64,000 nucleotides of DNA. Source: Lepidodermella squamata. Lineage: Eukaryota > Gastrotricha. The notes under the pieces are model-generated. The model made no database searches, was not told the DNA's origin, and worked only from the letters and a program-made list of their open reading frames with translations. Made by a program: the position numbers and the translations under genes. Numbering within the stretch: position 1 is the first letter of the stretch; each line of letters begins with the position of its first letter. Shown here piece after piece: positions 1-11,115 of the stretch. Location: the NCBI GenBank assembly GCA_047495785.1, contig JBLDXI010000017.1:1860001-1924000 (forward strand), in the 5' to 3' direction.

Positions 1-1480
1 TACCTGGTTACCAGGCTGATAAGCAAAAGCCATTGCCTATGGCTGTCGAATTCGAACCAGCTATGGATACATCGAACTTTGCCGTTGTAACAAGAGAGGA
101 TGCTACAACGCCGCGAATCGATCCACCTAAATTAATTCAGAATCGGGAAGGCCCGCCACGGGCCGAAAAACAACCACAAGGTTATAACCAGAATTTCGAG
201 AGGAATCGATTTATCAACTCGAATTTGATGAATGTTTTCTTTATGCCGCCGATGTTCAATCCGGCGGAATTTGTTAATTTTAACCCATTTGGATCTCAGC
301 AGGCAATGATGCAACCTCAGCCGATTCTGGCTGGGAGTGCGACTTTTTACCCGGACGGGCCAGTTTCGATTTACCACTGGAGTCCTAATGGCCAGATTTA
401 CAGCGCCGGTTACGTGCTGGAACCTTTAAACGAGCCATTCACCTCAACTACAACGTATCGGCCTAACAACAATTGGAAACATCCGGTTATTTCGAAACCG
501 GATTTTGATAGTGGTGAGTCATCAGATTACAGTTACTATGATAACAGCGGCGAAATTATAACAACAACGACTACAACGGTCAAAACAACGACTACGACGA
601 CGAAGCGGAAAAGGCGGCGAAAAACGACGCCAGTGTCTGTGATGACTCATCGCAGGGTTCGGCCAGGTTTCAGGCCACAGCCGGCTGTGGTCCGGAAAGC
701 GGTATTAGACTCATCCGCTGCCGAGATCGACCCTGATTTCGATCGAATTCTAGAGAAATACCCAAGTAACTATAAGATGACCGTTAACAAGTGAAAATTG
801 GGGTTTGGCGAAATTTTTGACAACGTGAGATTTTGATGCCGCTTTCAAGATCAATGAATGAGGAGTCGAACGATATAAAAAATAGGGTTCAAAGTTTACG
901 GGTGAAAATTGGCAATGTGCGCGCTAAAAAAATGCTGTTTATTATTGCATCAATTAGTGATTCATCGCGCAATAAATTCTCATGTTACTTTATTGTGCGC
1001 GGTCGAGATTTTATTAGGTAATCTGAGGTGAGGAATCTTGGTAGAATTAAAAAAAATCGTTAGAATCAAGCTAGTGATTCCACGTAAACCTGAATCGATA
1101 AGCCTTTTGGGATCTCCCGACTATTTAGGTGGATGGGAGCCTCCTATAGAGGTCTGAATTTTAAAAATTCAAAATCCTCAAGAAAAATTGACTTGAGAAT
1201 CGTCCCTCTTCAAGTCCTTTTGCCATTTGCTGGAAAATACAGAAAATACGCCAAACCCCATTTGTCACTTGTTAACGGTCAAATAACTCCGATTTAATTT
1301 TGATTTTTTTTAAATATAGGTATTCAAGAGGTGCTGGAAGCTTCACCATCTACAATCAACATGAGTAAATCGGTTAAAAGCCGGATTAGTAACCAGGCCG
1401 CTCCGTCGGTAATTAAAATCAGCCGGAAGCGGAAAAACTTTACGGAGGATGTCGAGGAGATAGAATTTCAGCTATCTTAA
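1..1480 (+). CDS. Secreted-type low-complexity protein, 3' part only (gene runs off left edge)
   Basis: Exons: before 1..765 and 1320..1480; the frame is open to the left edge, so start and signal peptide are missing. The apparent stop at 792-794 lies inside a transposon end. The correct join is phase 1, from CCA-A at 765 to the exon after TAAATATAG, and adds a 53-residue basic C-terminus ending at TAA 1478-1480, which overlaps an AATAAA signal. The protein is rich in Pro, Asn and Tyr, has a Thr-run followed by a basic KRKRRRK patch, and carries a motif of type V-x-IY-x-G-x-SxGxxLEP that recurs in the next gene (IY..G.LVSTGLILEP). I do not recognise the family. It is probably extracellular, by similarity to the neighbour, which does have a signal peptide. 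Function unknown. Confidence 0.6.
778..1281. mobile_element. MITE, family 1 copy a, inside an intron
   Basis: The ends are inverted repeats of about 30 nt: the left begins GACCGTTAACAAGTGA and the right is its reverse complement, both followed inward by GGGGTTTGGCG. The element is about 503 nt with no coding capacity. A second copy lies at 34937-35397 in reverse orientation and shares both ends and internal blocks. It lies in the 554-nt intron 766-1319 of the flanking gene, starting 12 nt after the splice donor. No clear target-site duplication is visible. Confidence 0.85.
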
Positions 1481-2040
1481 TAAAATTATCGTAAATATAT
1501 TTCGACCCAATAAAAATATTTTGAAAACATTTAACAGGTTAACCTTGAAAAGGTGTCAAGTGGAGCTCGCGTAATTTTTTCGCGCATGTCAGATTCCTGT
1601 CAAATTTAACACTTCAACCGCGTAGCATAAAAACGTAAATATATCATCGAAAAAATAAAATCGCGTGATTTTCCTGTTGATTAACAAAAATAATTGCAAA
1701 ATTTTTAATTATTATCCATCCATGTACATATATATTTTTCGCAATTTTTCGCAAATAAATTAGTTGCAAAAAATAACAACTTGAATTACTAAATCCGGGC
1801 CACTTTTGAGTTATCATCATCATTATTTTATTGACTTGCCGCGCTTTGTTTATCCCCCTCGCATATACTTCCTGTTGCTGTTGTGCGATGTTAATGATGT
1901 TTTTTCAATTATCGCGCTCGAAATGCACATGTACAATCCCTTTTCATTCACAACTTTTATCAATGACCAACATAAAATTTTCAAACTAGTAACTAAACCA
2001 TTGAATTATAATAAATTATCAATAAAATTTATATATAAGG
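1481..2040. other. Intergenic, AT-rich
   Basis: Between the tail of the first gene and the start of its neighbour. AT-rich with short A/T runs; presumably holds the 3' end of one gene and the promoter of the next. No gene or repeat recognised. Confidence 0.5.
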
Positions 2041-2973
2041 ATGCCTTATCCTATGATATCTGTGATTTCAATAATTTTAACAAACCTCAATGTATTGGTT
2101 ATATCGTTTCAATATGCCGGCAATATCGAAAATCGAGCCCATCCAATTGACAAATTCGCGCCTAGAGTAATCACGGATTTGGCGAGTTTTCAAAATCATC
2201 TGATGCGTGGCGAGGTCGGCGGGCAATATCGCATTTTTCGAGCCGGCGACCTTGGCCCTATCTACTTCACAGAATTAAAGTCATTTTTAATGGAACCGCG
2301 AAAAGTGGCTACAACCACGCAACCGCCTACGACGACTAGAAAGTTTAGAACTGTCAAGACGCCAACATCTATGGAAGACGACGGATTTTACCCGGCACCG
2401 TATCGCCAGCCAGTAAATCGCGATAATGAGGTCATCATTCTATCTGGCATGGATCCAACGCCTTATTTCGCTCGACCGGTTGGTAATGGCAAGGTGTCCC
2501 TTGAGCATCAGGCGATTTCACCTCGAGTCGATCGACCTGTCCTGAAGTCTAACTCGAAAAACGGGCGACTTGATAGACAAGCTCTTTCGGATTATATCCG
2601 GCGGCCGAATATTAGTAGTAATAGTAATAACCGGGTATTTGTTGCCGGGGCAGCTAAGCAGGCGCCTAATCATGCGGTGGAAATCTATGATGCGGACAAT
2701 CAAGGTCGTTTGGTATCAACCGGGTTAATACTGGAACCTAGGCCTGACCAAGTTCGGTCTGATTCGAGATCAATGAGACACTGGTACGTGTCTAGAAGGT
2801 ATGAATATTCAGATTTAATTTTTTTTATAATTTATTAAATTTGCTTTAGGCCTGGTTCGAGGAATGTTCTAGCAAATAAACGGTTTTATCGCCCGGCTAA
2901 CGATAATTCCTTAAAATCGACATCAACCCCTGGTTTTCGGGTTGTGAGGAAGTCGCAGTATAATAGAGGTTGA
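2041..2973 (+). CDS. Secreted protein of unknown function, paralogue of the left-edge gene
   Basis: Exons 2041..2798 and 2850..2973 (51-nt intron, phase 2 join in AG|G), 293 aa. The N-terminus has a hydrophobic stretch of about 20 residues typical of a signal peptide (MISVISIILTNLNVLVIS). The middle has a short Thr/Pro tract (TTTQPPTTTRK). Near the exon end lies the motif VEIYDADNQGRLVSTG followed by LILEP, matching VSIYHWSPNGQIYSAG and YVLEP in the upstream gene, so the two are probably tandem duplicates. The C-terminus is basic. No catalytic or known domain is visible. An extracellular matrix or cuticle role is possible but only a guess. Confidence 0.65.
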
Positions 2974-3342
2974 AATGTCCCACTTTTTCGCTCCATAATA
3001 TAATTTCTTTTTCTATAGAGAGGTCTGTTTTCGCTGGAAAATGAAGCTATACGACTCATCTGGGATGAAATCATAGCTATGAATCATACTATAATAACAT
3101 TATATCATGTCAAGGTGTCATAACATCTTCATTCGTAATTGCTCATCCACCATCAATAAAAAAGCTTTTGTTTGTAGAAGCATAGTGGTTTTTTTGTTTA
3201 CCAGAAATGTATATAGGTATTATTGCCCTGGGCGCCAAAGCACGCACTAACGTGGGCGTTTAAAACGCTCCAGTTCCTCTGGCAAATAAATTGTTCCAGG
3301 TTCAGCTCAGAAGAAAGTTCTATATACCAAAAATTCAGAAGA
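2974..3342. other. Intergenic; 3' end and promoter region
   Basis: Contains a CAATAAAAAA run near 3155 that may be a poly(A) signal, then the upstream region of the protease. Nothing else recognised. Confidence 0.4.
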
Positions 3343-4498
3343 ATGATAAACTGTCTTTTGGTTGTAGCCCTGGCAGGGCTGGCTTCAGCCCAAATTTTAG
3401 GCGACATGCAAGAGGGCCAAACGTCGAAAATTATTGGCGGCACTCGAATTTCCGATAAATCAAAGCATAAATGGATGGTCCTCATGGAAGGCATTCAACG
3501 CGTTTCTTTATTCAAAGACAAGTCCGCCTCGATTTTTTCATATTTTTCCTATTCTCAAATAATTTTTTATAGGACAACCTATTGCGGAGGAACGTTGATT
3601 GATAAAAAGTGGGTCATATCAGCCGCTCATTGTTACCTTGGCGACCCGTCGGTCTCGGATCCAAGCAAGTGGAAAGCTTCTGTAGGCACCCTGCACGAAT
3701 ACGACTGGGTTCACCGCTACCTGCTGAACCCTATTGGGTGGCTTATTCGCAAACCCGAATGGCAATCGTGGCGGCTTCAGGTCGACAAAATCTTCACGCA
3801 CCCTAAATTCGTCGATAACAGCACACGTAATAGAAAAATGCATTGCTTTTAGCTTAGTCGCTATTTCTTTTATTCTAGTTATGTTCGATAACGATATTGC
3901 TGTTTTGAAGCTCAAGGAAGAGGTAAAATTTCCTATAGACAAGCGAAAGGCTCTTTACTTGATTTTTCAGGCCCCAGTGGGAAGACACCCTTATGTAGGC
4001 ACCCTTGACCTGCCAACTGCGGGTGACACCAGGGTGCCAGAGCCGGGTAGCTACTGCACTGTAAGCGGTTGGGGCTGTACGGCCGATGGCGGCTCAGTCA
4101 CGGATCAAGAGGTTGAGGTCACCCTGCCCTTTTTGAGTCGAAGGTAATACAATTGTTATAGCTGCCTCCTCCTTAATTTTTCGCTCCTTACAATAGCGAC
4201 TGTTTGGCCTACTGGGGCCGCTTGACCGAAAATCAATTTTGCGCTGGTCGACCTGGAGAGGGTTAGCGATTTTCGAATTTTATATTATACTTGAAACTCA
4301 GTGATTTATGTATCTTCAGGGAAGTCAGTCTGTTCTGGAGATTCTGGCAGTCCGTTTGTGTGTAAAAATGCGACGAACAATTTCCTAGCTGGGATCGTTT
4401 CCTTCGCGAATAGGGGAGATCCAACGGCATTCCCGTCCGGTTTCCTTTACGTTGCTAAATACGTCGACTGGATCAAGCAGATCATGGCTAACAACTGA
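3343..4498 (+). CDS. Secreted chymotrypsin-fold serine protease (S1 family)
   Basis: Six exons: 3343..3521, 3573..3826, 3879..3922, 3971..4142, 4196..4261, 4320..4498; introns 48-58 nt; 297 aa. Signal peptide about 1-16, short propeptide, then activation site SK|IIGG at about residue 30. The catalytic triad is complete: His79 in SAAHC, Asp150 in DNDIAVLKL, Ser247 in CSGDSGSP. The residue six before the active Ser is Ser241 rather than Asp, and the later SFANRG segment replaces the usual SWG, so trypsin-like Arg/Lys cleavage is unlikely and chymotrypsin- or elastase-like specificity is inferred. Intron 3923-3970 is 48 nt and free of stops, so its retention would add 16 residues. The gene ends tail to tail with the CAP array, 145 nt away. 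A digestive or secreted role is likely. Confidence 0.93.
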
Positions 4499-4643
4499 TA
4501 AATAGATTTTATTTCAAATCGGTGAACTTGCTGAAAAGCTTGACATTCAACTGAGATCTTAAATTTTGATATATTTTCCATGATTTTTTCTATAGCAGTA
4601 AACTAGTTCAAGTTTTTGACCTAAAGCCAACTTGAATTTTGGG

Positions 4644-7600
4644 TTAAACTTGGTATGGCCTCGCGTATGGATCAGCTCCGTTCCATCCAAAATTACCACC
4701 GGGGCCGTAGTTGCAAACCTAATAGACATACTTAACGCATTAGAAGTGATTTGCAAATTTAAACTTTGACTTTACCAAATTATTTTCAATTCTTCCTTTT
4801 TCGCCACGGCAACGCGATTTCGCGCATCCGACAAAGAAAGTGTCAGCCCAGATAATTTGGGTGTAATGCCCGATAACGGCATCGTCTCTCAATTTTCCAA
4901 CACCATAACGCCAGTCTTTTACCTCAGAAGCCCAGTCTGCGAAATTGAAGTTATTAATTATTGGAAAAATTAAGGCGGATTAAATACCATCAATGCAATT
5001 AGTCCACGTTTGATTGAACCCGTAAGACCAGCACAAATTTTGTCCTACCTAAAATTCAAAATGTATATTTCTAAAAAGCCTCGTATCGATGTAAAATTTA
5101 ACATACCCATGACCATTCCTCTTTGCCTCCGCGAGCTGGCAAAGCTCGAGCTTCGCCTTTATTATGCTCGAAGACGCATTGCGCTGCAAGTTTAAATGGG
5201 AGTTTGAAAAAATTGAAAAATCTCGCAATTTCATCATTTACCTGCCCATCGCTCAGACTCTGAAAAAGATGTAATATAAATTTATAAAAAATTAATGTTA
5301 TTACAATGCTTACCAACTGCTAAGTCTTCATCCCAAGACAAATCAGGCATATATCTCGCCGGCGGATTAACTTGCTCTATCAAAAATACACACATTTTTA
5401 AATTTTACATTTCTAGAAAATTCGAACTTCGATAATAATTATGCCGGTCGAGGACTTCGCTAATCGATACTGGTTCAAGGTTGACCAAATTCGGCGAGTC
5501 ATTTAAACAAAGCGAGTGAGATGGATCCACGCCGTATCTGCATTGAGGCTAGATAATTTTCTGAAATTTTAAGGAGGAGTAGTTTTCGCTAAATGCCTCA
5601 CTCCAAGTTTCGGGGTAGAAAACATTCCAACTGCCGTCGGCGAAGAACGAACCGGTATGATTGGGGCAGGTAAGGTAGTTGTTGTTGGGGTGGTTTGGAC
5701 ACCCTGGCGAGCACCGCCAAGAGCTTTGTAAGGATATGCATAATATGCACCAGTATTCTCCTCATCAATATTTCCTATAGTTGCATAAAATTACAAAAGA
5801 AATCCTGCTAAATTTTGTTCCACATACCTCCTGGGGCGTAATTGCACACCTTATTTGGAAAAATGATTTGAAAAAATATTTTTTTGAATAATTCACTTCC
5901 TTACTATGGTGTAGTCCCACTTTGTACCCTGACATTGCGACTTCGCACACCTGATTTAAGAAAAATTTAGAAATTCATAATAATTAAGATACCTAATTAG
6001 GACTAACCCGACGTAATACGTTTTAGCGCTGATTATTTGAGTGTAATGTCCAACAACCCGTTTAGGATTCATAATTCCGTAGAACCAATCTGCCCGTTCA
6101 CCTGCCCAGCTATCAATCGCCCGCGTGACAGATACATTTCCAGTGTTCCAATACAAATTCTGGCCAACCCAGTCGTAGGCAAGACCAGTCGATCGGGCGG
6201 GAAGAGCGCGATTGTCACCTTCATCATGCCAAGTGGGACATGTGGCAGCCCACCGCTCTGCCGAAACTGCTAGATCTTCGTCCCACTGCAGATCAGGCAT
6301 AGACTCGGCGGGTGGTGAGACTTGACCTCGCCAATAGTTGTGACGAGATAGAGCTTCGTCCATAGAAATCGGCTCGAGATATACAAGGTTAGGACTATCG
6401 CCTTGGCACAGCGTATGAGGAGATGTTAGGCCGTAGCGGCATTGAGGCTTTAAAGTAAACATTGAGTTTAAATCAAATCTTAAAAATCTTCCTTAAAATT
6501 ATTAAGAGAATACCGAAAATTACCGAACCATCGGGTTTTTTCGGGTAAAATTATGGAAAATTAGTTTATTTGCCGCGTTTACCTACCCCTCGCTTAGGCG
6601 AACTGAATCTGATCGGTTTAGACATTAAATTGGGTTGCACTTGAGCCGGAGCTGAAGTCGGCCGTGGGGTAGTCGTCGTTGTTGTTGTTGTTGTTGTTGT
6701 CGTCGGCGTAGTCGTTGTAGTTGGACGAGTTGTAGGCCTAGTGGTAGTTGTCGAGGTGGTTGTAGTTGTCGTAGTAGTTGTTGTAGTCGTTGAAGTTCTC
6801 GTTGTAGGATAAGTCATCCTAAAAGTAGTAGTCCTCGTAGTCGCTTGTGAGGTTGTTGAAGTCGTCGGCGGAAGAGTTGGTGGTGGATTCGTCTGAACGG
6901 TCTCAGAACCAGAATTTATCGGCGCGATGGCATAAGGATAGGCATAGTAAAGCCCGTTATTTTCAGTGTCGTAATTACCGCCGGGACCGTAGTTACAAAC
7001 CTTGATAAGGGAAACATTTTTCAATCAGAAGTTTTCCCTGCCAAACTTACGTAGACGTAAGCCCATCTGCCTCGACATCTCGCTTTCGCACACCTGAATG
7101 ATGATAGCTGATTTTCACGACCCGTGTCAATAAAAAGCAATTTACCCAACAAATCGCGACCTGGCAGCTACAATTTGAGTGTAATGACCAACAACAGCAA
7201 TCGGCGACCGGATGCCATAGTACCAGTTACGACGCTCCGAGGCCCAGGCGTCGATGGCCGTTAAAAATGTAGCATTTCCGGAATTCCAATACACTGATTT
7301 AAAAAATGTGGAAAAATATGGAAACAAAATAAAAGCGGGGATTTTACAGTTTTGTCCGACCCAATCCCATGCTTCCTTGTTTCCATCTCGCTCAGGCAGA
7401 GCTCGGCTATCACTTTCGTCATGAGTTGTGGGACATGTACTCGCCCAGCTGGAATAATAATGAACAATGAGAGGTGAAATATTGAAGGCTTCAATAATTA
7501 CCCTTCAGCTATCGCAGCCAGGTCATCGTCATATTGCAAATCTTGCATGTCAATGGCGGGCGGCGTCACATTTCCTATTAAAAATCCGGAAAATCAGAAA

Positions 7601-8147
7601 AAAATCAATCATTTTTAAAGTTATAATACTTCGCCATAAATTGTGCTCGGCTAAAATATCCGATTTCGATAGCTTTTCGATTCCCAAGAAATCGGGCGAT
7701 GGGTCGACGCACATGGAATGTCTCGAGGAGAGGCCATATTTTTGGCATTGGCTCTTCTATATTTAGAAATAAATCTCGAAATAATGATATTATTTGAAAT
7801 AATCGTACCCTTTCATTATCTGAGATCGTTAATTTTGGTTGTCGGCAACTAGGTGGCTCTGTCCACCGCCCAGTTTGCTGGTTGCAAAAAACACGCGGAT
7901 CTCCGATCGGCAACTCGCCATTGTTGCAAATATAAGTCGCGAAATCAGTCCTGATCTCGTTCACGTCACTGTCTAAATCATTCCAGTTACTAACAGTTGG
8001 CCGCTCAACTGTTGACGTTAGACTAGCCGCATAGCCGCCATCGATCGCGGGTAAGCGACCGCAAACTGGCCGATCGTCAACGCGGGCGGATGACAGTCCA
8101 GCGGAAAACAAGGTTAAAATTGGCAAAAATAATATTTCACGGCTCAT
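4644..8147 (-). CDS. Sushi + triple CAP-domain secreted protein (CAP-A)
   Basis: 18 exons read from 8147 down: 8147..7809, 7756..7630, 7574..7502, 7448..7348, 7293..7146, 7093..7051, 7000..6587, 6447..6008, 5950..5905, 5849..5828, 5774..5602, 5548..5428, 5376..5314, 5259..5242, 5183..5107, 5048..4988, 4936..4776, 4718..4644; 833 aa. Signal peptide 1-21; Sushi/CCP about 26-104 (CG..P, YICNNG, W.EPPSC). Three CAP (SCP/Tpx/Ag5/PR-1) domains follow at about 120-290, 417-590 and 645-833. Each has the lead-in C.YG...HS.C, the signature HN..R, GHYTQI and a closing CNY.PGG. A Thr-rich linker (about 320-395) follows CAP1. All CAP tetrad positions (His, Glu, Glu, His) are kept. The second CAP is encoded almost wholly by one 440-nt exon, so introns were lost there. 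The third uses an 18-nt microexon coding ESERWA. CAP proteins are secreted and often bind sterols or lipids; the actual ligand here is unknown. Confidence 0.9.
6505..6575. repeat. Fragment of intronic repeat family 2
   Basis: Core TACCGAAAATTACCGAACCA followed by TCGGGTTTTTTCGGG, shared with intronic sequences near 12068 and 54562. It lies in the 139-nt intron 6448-6586 of CAP-A, while other CAP-A introns are 50-58 nt. No terminal repeats kept. Confidence 0.6.
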
Positions 8148-8583
8148 TTTTAGAATTTTCTAAGGAAAAACAAATAAAATATCCAGGGCTATTTCGCTGC
8201 TTGTGACAGGTGCAATATGCATAATTATCAGCGTTTTATTTCCGCTCACGACCTTTATTGTATCTAATAATTAATCGTGCGAGAGATGATGATGGGAGCA
8301 AAAGAATGTCTGGCATTGTTGAGTTTTTATTGCTGACGCATCGTGATTTTGTTTTCATCACCTTAAATAGTGACCTGGGTCGTTCTAGAATAATAATTTT
8401 TTTGCATTGTTTATCTTACAAAAATACAGTTTTTCAGTTTTTCTAAACAGCAAAAACCGATGTTTTGATTCGTTTTTTAGTCGCAAACACGTCTGCCGAA
8501 TATTTACCCTGGATAAAAACCGTGGATGAAAAAAATATTGAAAAAAAATAAATTTAAGGAGGATCCATTACAAATTTTATTTC
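8148..8583. other. Intergenic between two head-to-tail CAP genes
   Basis: Presumed promoter of CAP-A and 3' end of CAP-B (AATAAATTT on the plus strand near 8550). No further feature recognised. Confidence 0.4.
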
Positions 8584-10945
8584 TCATTTTGTATCATAAG
8601 GTTTAGCGTAAGGATTGCCGCCAGGTGTAGAGGCTAAGTTTCCTCCCTCGCCGTAGTTACAAACCTGAAAAATATTTAATTTTCGCATTTTTTTATGGAA
8701 AATAAGAATTGCATACCAGGTTGTTTTCAATATCTCGACCGAGCGAACCTTTGCATCGAGATTTTCCGCAACCAACGAACAGAGTTTTCGCCCAAACGAC
8801 TTGGGTGTAATGACCAACCGTATTGTTGTTGAAAGCGCCGACGCCATATCGCCAACCTTTTGCCTCCTCGCCCCAAACTGAAGGAAAAAATGATGAGAAG
8901 AATAAAGTGATAAAAAATATTACAATCTATGCAATTAGTCCACGTCTGATTGAACCCGTATGACCAGCAAAGGTTCTGTCCAACCTGAGGAATCAACAGA
9001 AATAACGAAAAATAATCCTTAACGATGAGCCTTACCCAAGGCCAAGCTGGCTTATCGCCACGAACTGGTAAAGCTCTTGTATCCCGAGTGTCATGTTCGA
9101 ACTTGCACTGAGCTGAAAAATTCGAGACAAAATACAATGAAAAGACAGTTGCACCATCTTACCTGCCCATCTCTCCGCCTCTGTAAAATATGAGTGTTAA
9201 AATAATAGCAATTTTCAAAATTTCATCACTCACCAATACGCAAATCATCATCCCAAGCGATTTTCGGAATAGGAGGGGAAGCCGCTGGAACAACCCGGGC
9301 TGAATTCATCGATGGAAAATCAAAATAATTCCACATAAAATTGTCTTCCTAACCTCGGTAGTAGTTGTGCCGATCGAGAATTTCGCTTATTGAAGAAGGC
9401 TCTAAATTGATTAAATTCGGAGAATCTTCGAGGCACATCGAGTGTGGGTATGTCAGTCCATAGCGACATTGCGGCTAAAATTAAAATTGAACGCCCCACC
9501 TTAAAACGTAATAATAATATCTCACCCCTCTCAAAGGATTCGTCAAATCCCCTGTTGGAGCGGGAGGAGCCGTAAAAGTAGATGTTGGGACGGGGGGTGC
9601 CGTGGAAGAATCTGACGAGGGTGGGCATGGTGCTCTTGTCAACAATGTGGACAACATGGTACTTGTCGTAGTGGGTGGTAGTGTATTGGTTCCGTTTGCA
9701 ATCAGGTAAGGATATGCAAAATTATTGCCAGATTTTGATAAGTCAAAATTGCCACCAGGGCCGTAGTTGCAAATCTAATTAAGTAGGATTTTATTGAGTA
9801 CTAGAGGGATCCGATTAATCTTACCACCACTGTACCCCATTCACCCTTGCAGCGAGCCTTGGCACAGCTGAAAATTCAAATTTAATATAAAATTAACATA
9901 AAAATTGTGATTTTACCCGACAAATAGTGTACCAGCCGTGATCATCTGGGTGTAATGGCCTACCACTTGAGTAGGATTTTTGATGCCGTAATACCAGTCC
10001 TTCTTCTCTGCTGCCCATTTGTTGATAGCATCCATTACCGAAGCATCATCCGTGTTCCAATAAACTGGAAAAATTGTTAATAAATTCTTAAATTTAGCTT
10101 ATATTAACATACTATTTTGGCCGACCCAGTCGTAACGTGGCTTATCAGCATGGAGAGGTAGCACTCGATTTTGCGGCTCATCGTGATCGTTAGGACATGT
10201 AATCGCCCACCTTAAAAATATCGAAATTATCGAGAAATATTATTAGGTCATCCATTCATTACCCTTCGGCTGTTGATGCAAGATCTGGGTCATACCCTAT
10301 ATCGGGCATGTTAGCGGCTGGAGGGGAGACAGATCCTAATATGGGACTCACGATTAAGAGACAATCTCATTGCTCACAAATTTCTTACTCCTTAGGCTAT
10401 TATGGCTCTGTACTATATCATTCTGGGGAACTGGTTCAACTTTCACGAAATTGGGCGATGGTGTAGTGATACACATTGAATGGGACGCGGCCAGGGCGTA
10501 CTGCTGACAGGTGGCTTGCTGATAAATTTTCTTAATTTTTAAATTCCGCAAATTTAATATAATTTACCCTGCTTGATCCTACTGCTGGCGCTGGGGTGGT
10601 TGAAGTTGAGCTGTTTACTTGTTTATTAGGACAACATGATGATGGTGGTGGTGGCGGTGAAGGTGCGGGACAAGTCGGCAGGGTGGACCAGGTAGGGGTT
10701 CGGGCATCGCACGTAACTTGAGCGCACCCTGTAGGTGTTTGCCCGTTATTACAAGCGTACGTCACGACATCACTCCGAATATCAGATCCGTTCTGTTGTT
10801 TCTCAAATGTTGTAGTCATCGATAGGACGAAGCCATTTGGCAAGCGGGGAACTTTACCGCAAGCCGGGTCGTCGTAAATATCGGCTGCATAGGCCGCCGA
10901 AAAAATCGAGGCCACGAAAAAAATTGCAGTAGAGAGACAAGTCAT
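8584..10945 (-). CDS. Sushi + double CAP-domain secreted protein (CAP-B)
   Basis: 14 exons from 10945: 10945..10568, 10518..10389, 10335..10263, 10210..10113, 10064..9917, 9867..9825, 9774..9526, 9474..9354, 9299..9234, 9180..9163, 9112..9036, 8984..8924, 8877..8717, 8664..8584; 567 aa. The start at MTCLSTAIFF gives a good signal peptide; an upstream in-frame Met is less likely. Sushi about 27-98 (ACGKVP, YACNNG, W..LPTC), then a Pro-rich stretch with a CC pair. CAP1 spans about 127-300 (SHNSLR, STAEGWAITC, WAAEKKDW, VGHYTQM), a Pro/Thr linker follows, and CAP2 spans 374-567 (RHNYYR, EAERWAAQC, GHYTQV). Exon 9163-9180 is an 18-nt microexon for EAERWA at the same place as in CAP-A and CAP-E. 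In CAP2 the usual WASE is WGEE. Intergenic gap to CAP-C is only 170 nt. Confidence 0.9.
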
Positions 10946-11115
10946 ATTATATATTATATCATTTATTCGAGTGATTTTTATGGATTCAACTTGATACAGC
11001 ACTTGAGAACAAGTTTTTCTCGAAAAGTAAACATTGGAATAAAAATGACATGGAAAAAATAAACATTTGTCAATTTCAGTTTTTTTAGCGAGTAAAATAA
11101 ACGTCAGCTTTCAGC

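Noticed and set aside
792-794. Stop codon as the end of the first gene
   Set aside because: It lies in a transposon terminal repeat, and splicing from 765 to 1320 gives a longer in-frame end with a poly(A) signal.
6660-6840. Tandem repeat array or CRISPR-like spacing
   Set aside because: It is a Thr-codon-rich linker in a coding exon, without spacer-repeat order.
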